Shown here: piece by piece, positions 12,541 to 13,088 of the stretch | Numbering within the stretch: the stretch's first letter is position 1 | Layout: each line of letters starts with the position of its first letter | Source: Alphaproteobacteria bacterium | GTDB lineage: Bacteria > Pseudomonadota > Alphaproteobacteria > Rickettsiales > RI-342 | Assembly: GCA_020851915.1 (NCBI GenBank) | Contig: JADZBT010000177.1 | Coordinates: forward strand, 1 to 13,088 | Reading direction: 5' to 3' | DNA length: 13,088 nucleotides | Position numbers and translations under genes: made by a program | Notes under the pieces: generated by a model | Databases searched by the model: none | Told to the model about the DNA's origin: nothing | The model's input: the letters and a program-made list of their open reading frames with translations, nothing else

Positions 12541-13088
12541 CTAACAGATCTGCGGCCCTTTATCGGCAGCAGCCACACCCTGTGCGGCAACCGGAGCCAA
12601 TCCCCCGACATCGCAGGTGGCGCAGGCAGCAACATCGAATTTGGGCAGAGAGGCAATATCCAGCCCCTGCACGCCCAGCGGAGCGAATTCCGCGAGTTTC
12701 ATGCTCACGCCGAAATCGTAATCATTCCCCTGCATCAGCGCGGCCTTGATGGTATCGGCATAGCGCGCGCCATCCGTATCGGATACGCGCTGGTTTATTT
12801 CTTCGAGGAACGCGCCGAAGCTGACCGGCTTTCCTGCCGCTTCGCATTGCACCTTCGTCGCCTCGAACGCCTCCATGATGACGTCCCGATCCGCTTCGCT
12901 GCCGAACTGCCCGGCGATAAAGCCCGCGACATCCGTACCGATCACCGTATCAAGACCGTATTTCTGCACGCCCAGCGGCGCGAATTCCTTGAGCTTCATG
13001 CTCACACCGAAGCTTATGTTGTCTTCCAGTGCCTGCGTGATGGTTTCGGCATAGTATGCGCCATTGCTGTCGGGCACACGCGCATTCA
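12541..13088 (-). CDS. Unknown repeat protein with tandem ~97-aa modules, 5' end outside window
   Basis: The frame is open to the right edge (NAR before the GTG at 13077), so this is the C-terminal part of a longer protein. One full unit and most of a second are visible with a period of 97 residues. Shared blocks are VPDSNGAYYAETITQAL and VSDTDGARYADTIKAAL, FGVSMKLKEFAPLGVQ and FGVSMKLAEFAPLGVQ, then GLD. The resemblance is also strong in DNA: 12667-12713 and 12964-13012 are similar direct copies offset by 297 bp, which suggests fairly recent duplication. Each full unit ends with a helix F(G)AFLEEIN.RV leading into the next. The tail is APVAAQGVAAADKGPQIC, ending in cysteine. No known domain is recognised. 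The residues before the GTG continue the repeat pattern, so that GTG is not the start. Confidence 0.78.
   Translation of the reverse strand, partial: NARVPDSNGAYYAETITQALEDNISFGVSMKLKEFAPLGVQKYGLDTVIGTDVAGFIAGQFGSEADRDVIMEAFEATKVQCEAAGKPVSFGAFLEEINQRVSDTDGARYADTIKAALMQGNDYDFGVSMKLAEFAPLGVQGLDIASLPKFDVAACATCDVGGLAPVAAQGVAAADKGPQIC

Overview
The window is a high-G+C stretch of bacterial chromosome that reads as alphaproteobacterial. Grounds for this are the order transaldolase–DUF484–xerC, the alphaproteobacterial look of the IlvE active-site region, and the many GANTC-containing repeats. I cannot fix the order or family from sequence alone. Most of the window is housekeeping DNA with accessory genes between. 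No tRNA, rRNA, CRISPR array, transposase or phage gene is visible.

Layout, left to right. A 5'-truncated uvrC (+) runs in from the left edge and is followed by a 28-bp perfect inverted repeat. Next is pgsA (+), which appears to have a sigma70-type promoter placed so that its mRNA would be leaderless. It converges, with a 5-bp gap, on a minus-strand block read from right to left: priA, a repeat hairpin, ilvE, a soluble CZB-type methyl-accepting chemotaxis protein, then three small tandem genes (126, 119 and 120 aa) that look like diverged paralogues of one unknown family. A 302-bp divergent region with REP-like palindromes separates priA from the plus-strand cluster tal (small transaldolase), DUF484 and xerC. 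xerC converges on a second minus-strand block of three unknown genes. Two of these share a roughly 97-aa repeat module and a matching C-terminal tail; the rightmost runs off the window. An intrinsic terminator for this block overlaps the xerC stop codon.

How the genes relate. uvrC, priA and xerC serve DNA repair, replication restart and chromosome dimer resolution. pgsA, ilvE and tal serve phospholipid, branched-chain amino acid and sugar-phosphate metabolism. The chemotaxis receptor has no membrane segment and ends in a zinc-binding CZB domain, so it probably senses a cytoplasmic signal; the three small genes behind it may work with it (inference).

The most unusual structure is a set of short tandem repeats built on GACTCT/AGAGTC, found at three places: a 4+3 unit inverted hairpin between priA and ilvE, a 4+3 unit inverted element inserted in frame inside the zinc-binding region of PriA, and an 8-bp array directly before xerC. 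Almost every unit contains GANTC, the CcrM methylation site of Alphaproteobacteria. A second, unrelated palindromic repeat is also inserted in frame in PriA. The other two candidates for undescribed biology are the CZB receptor with its three paralogues and the 97-aa repeat-protein cluster at the right edge.
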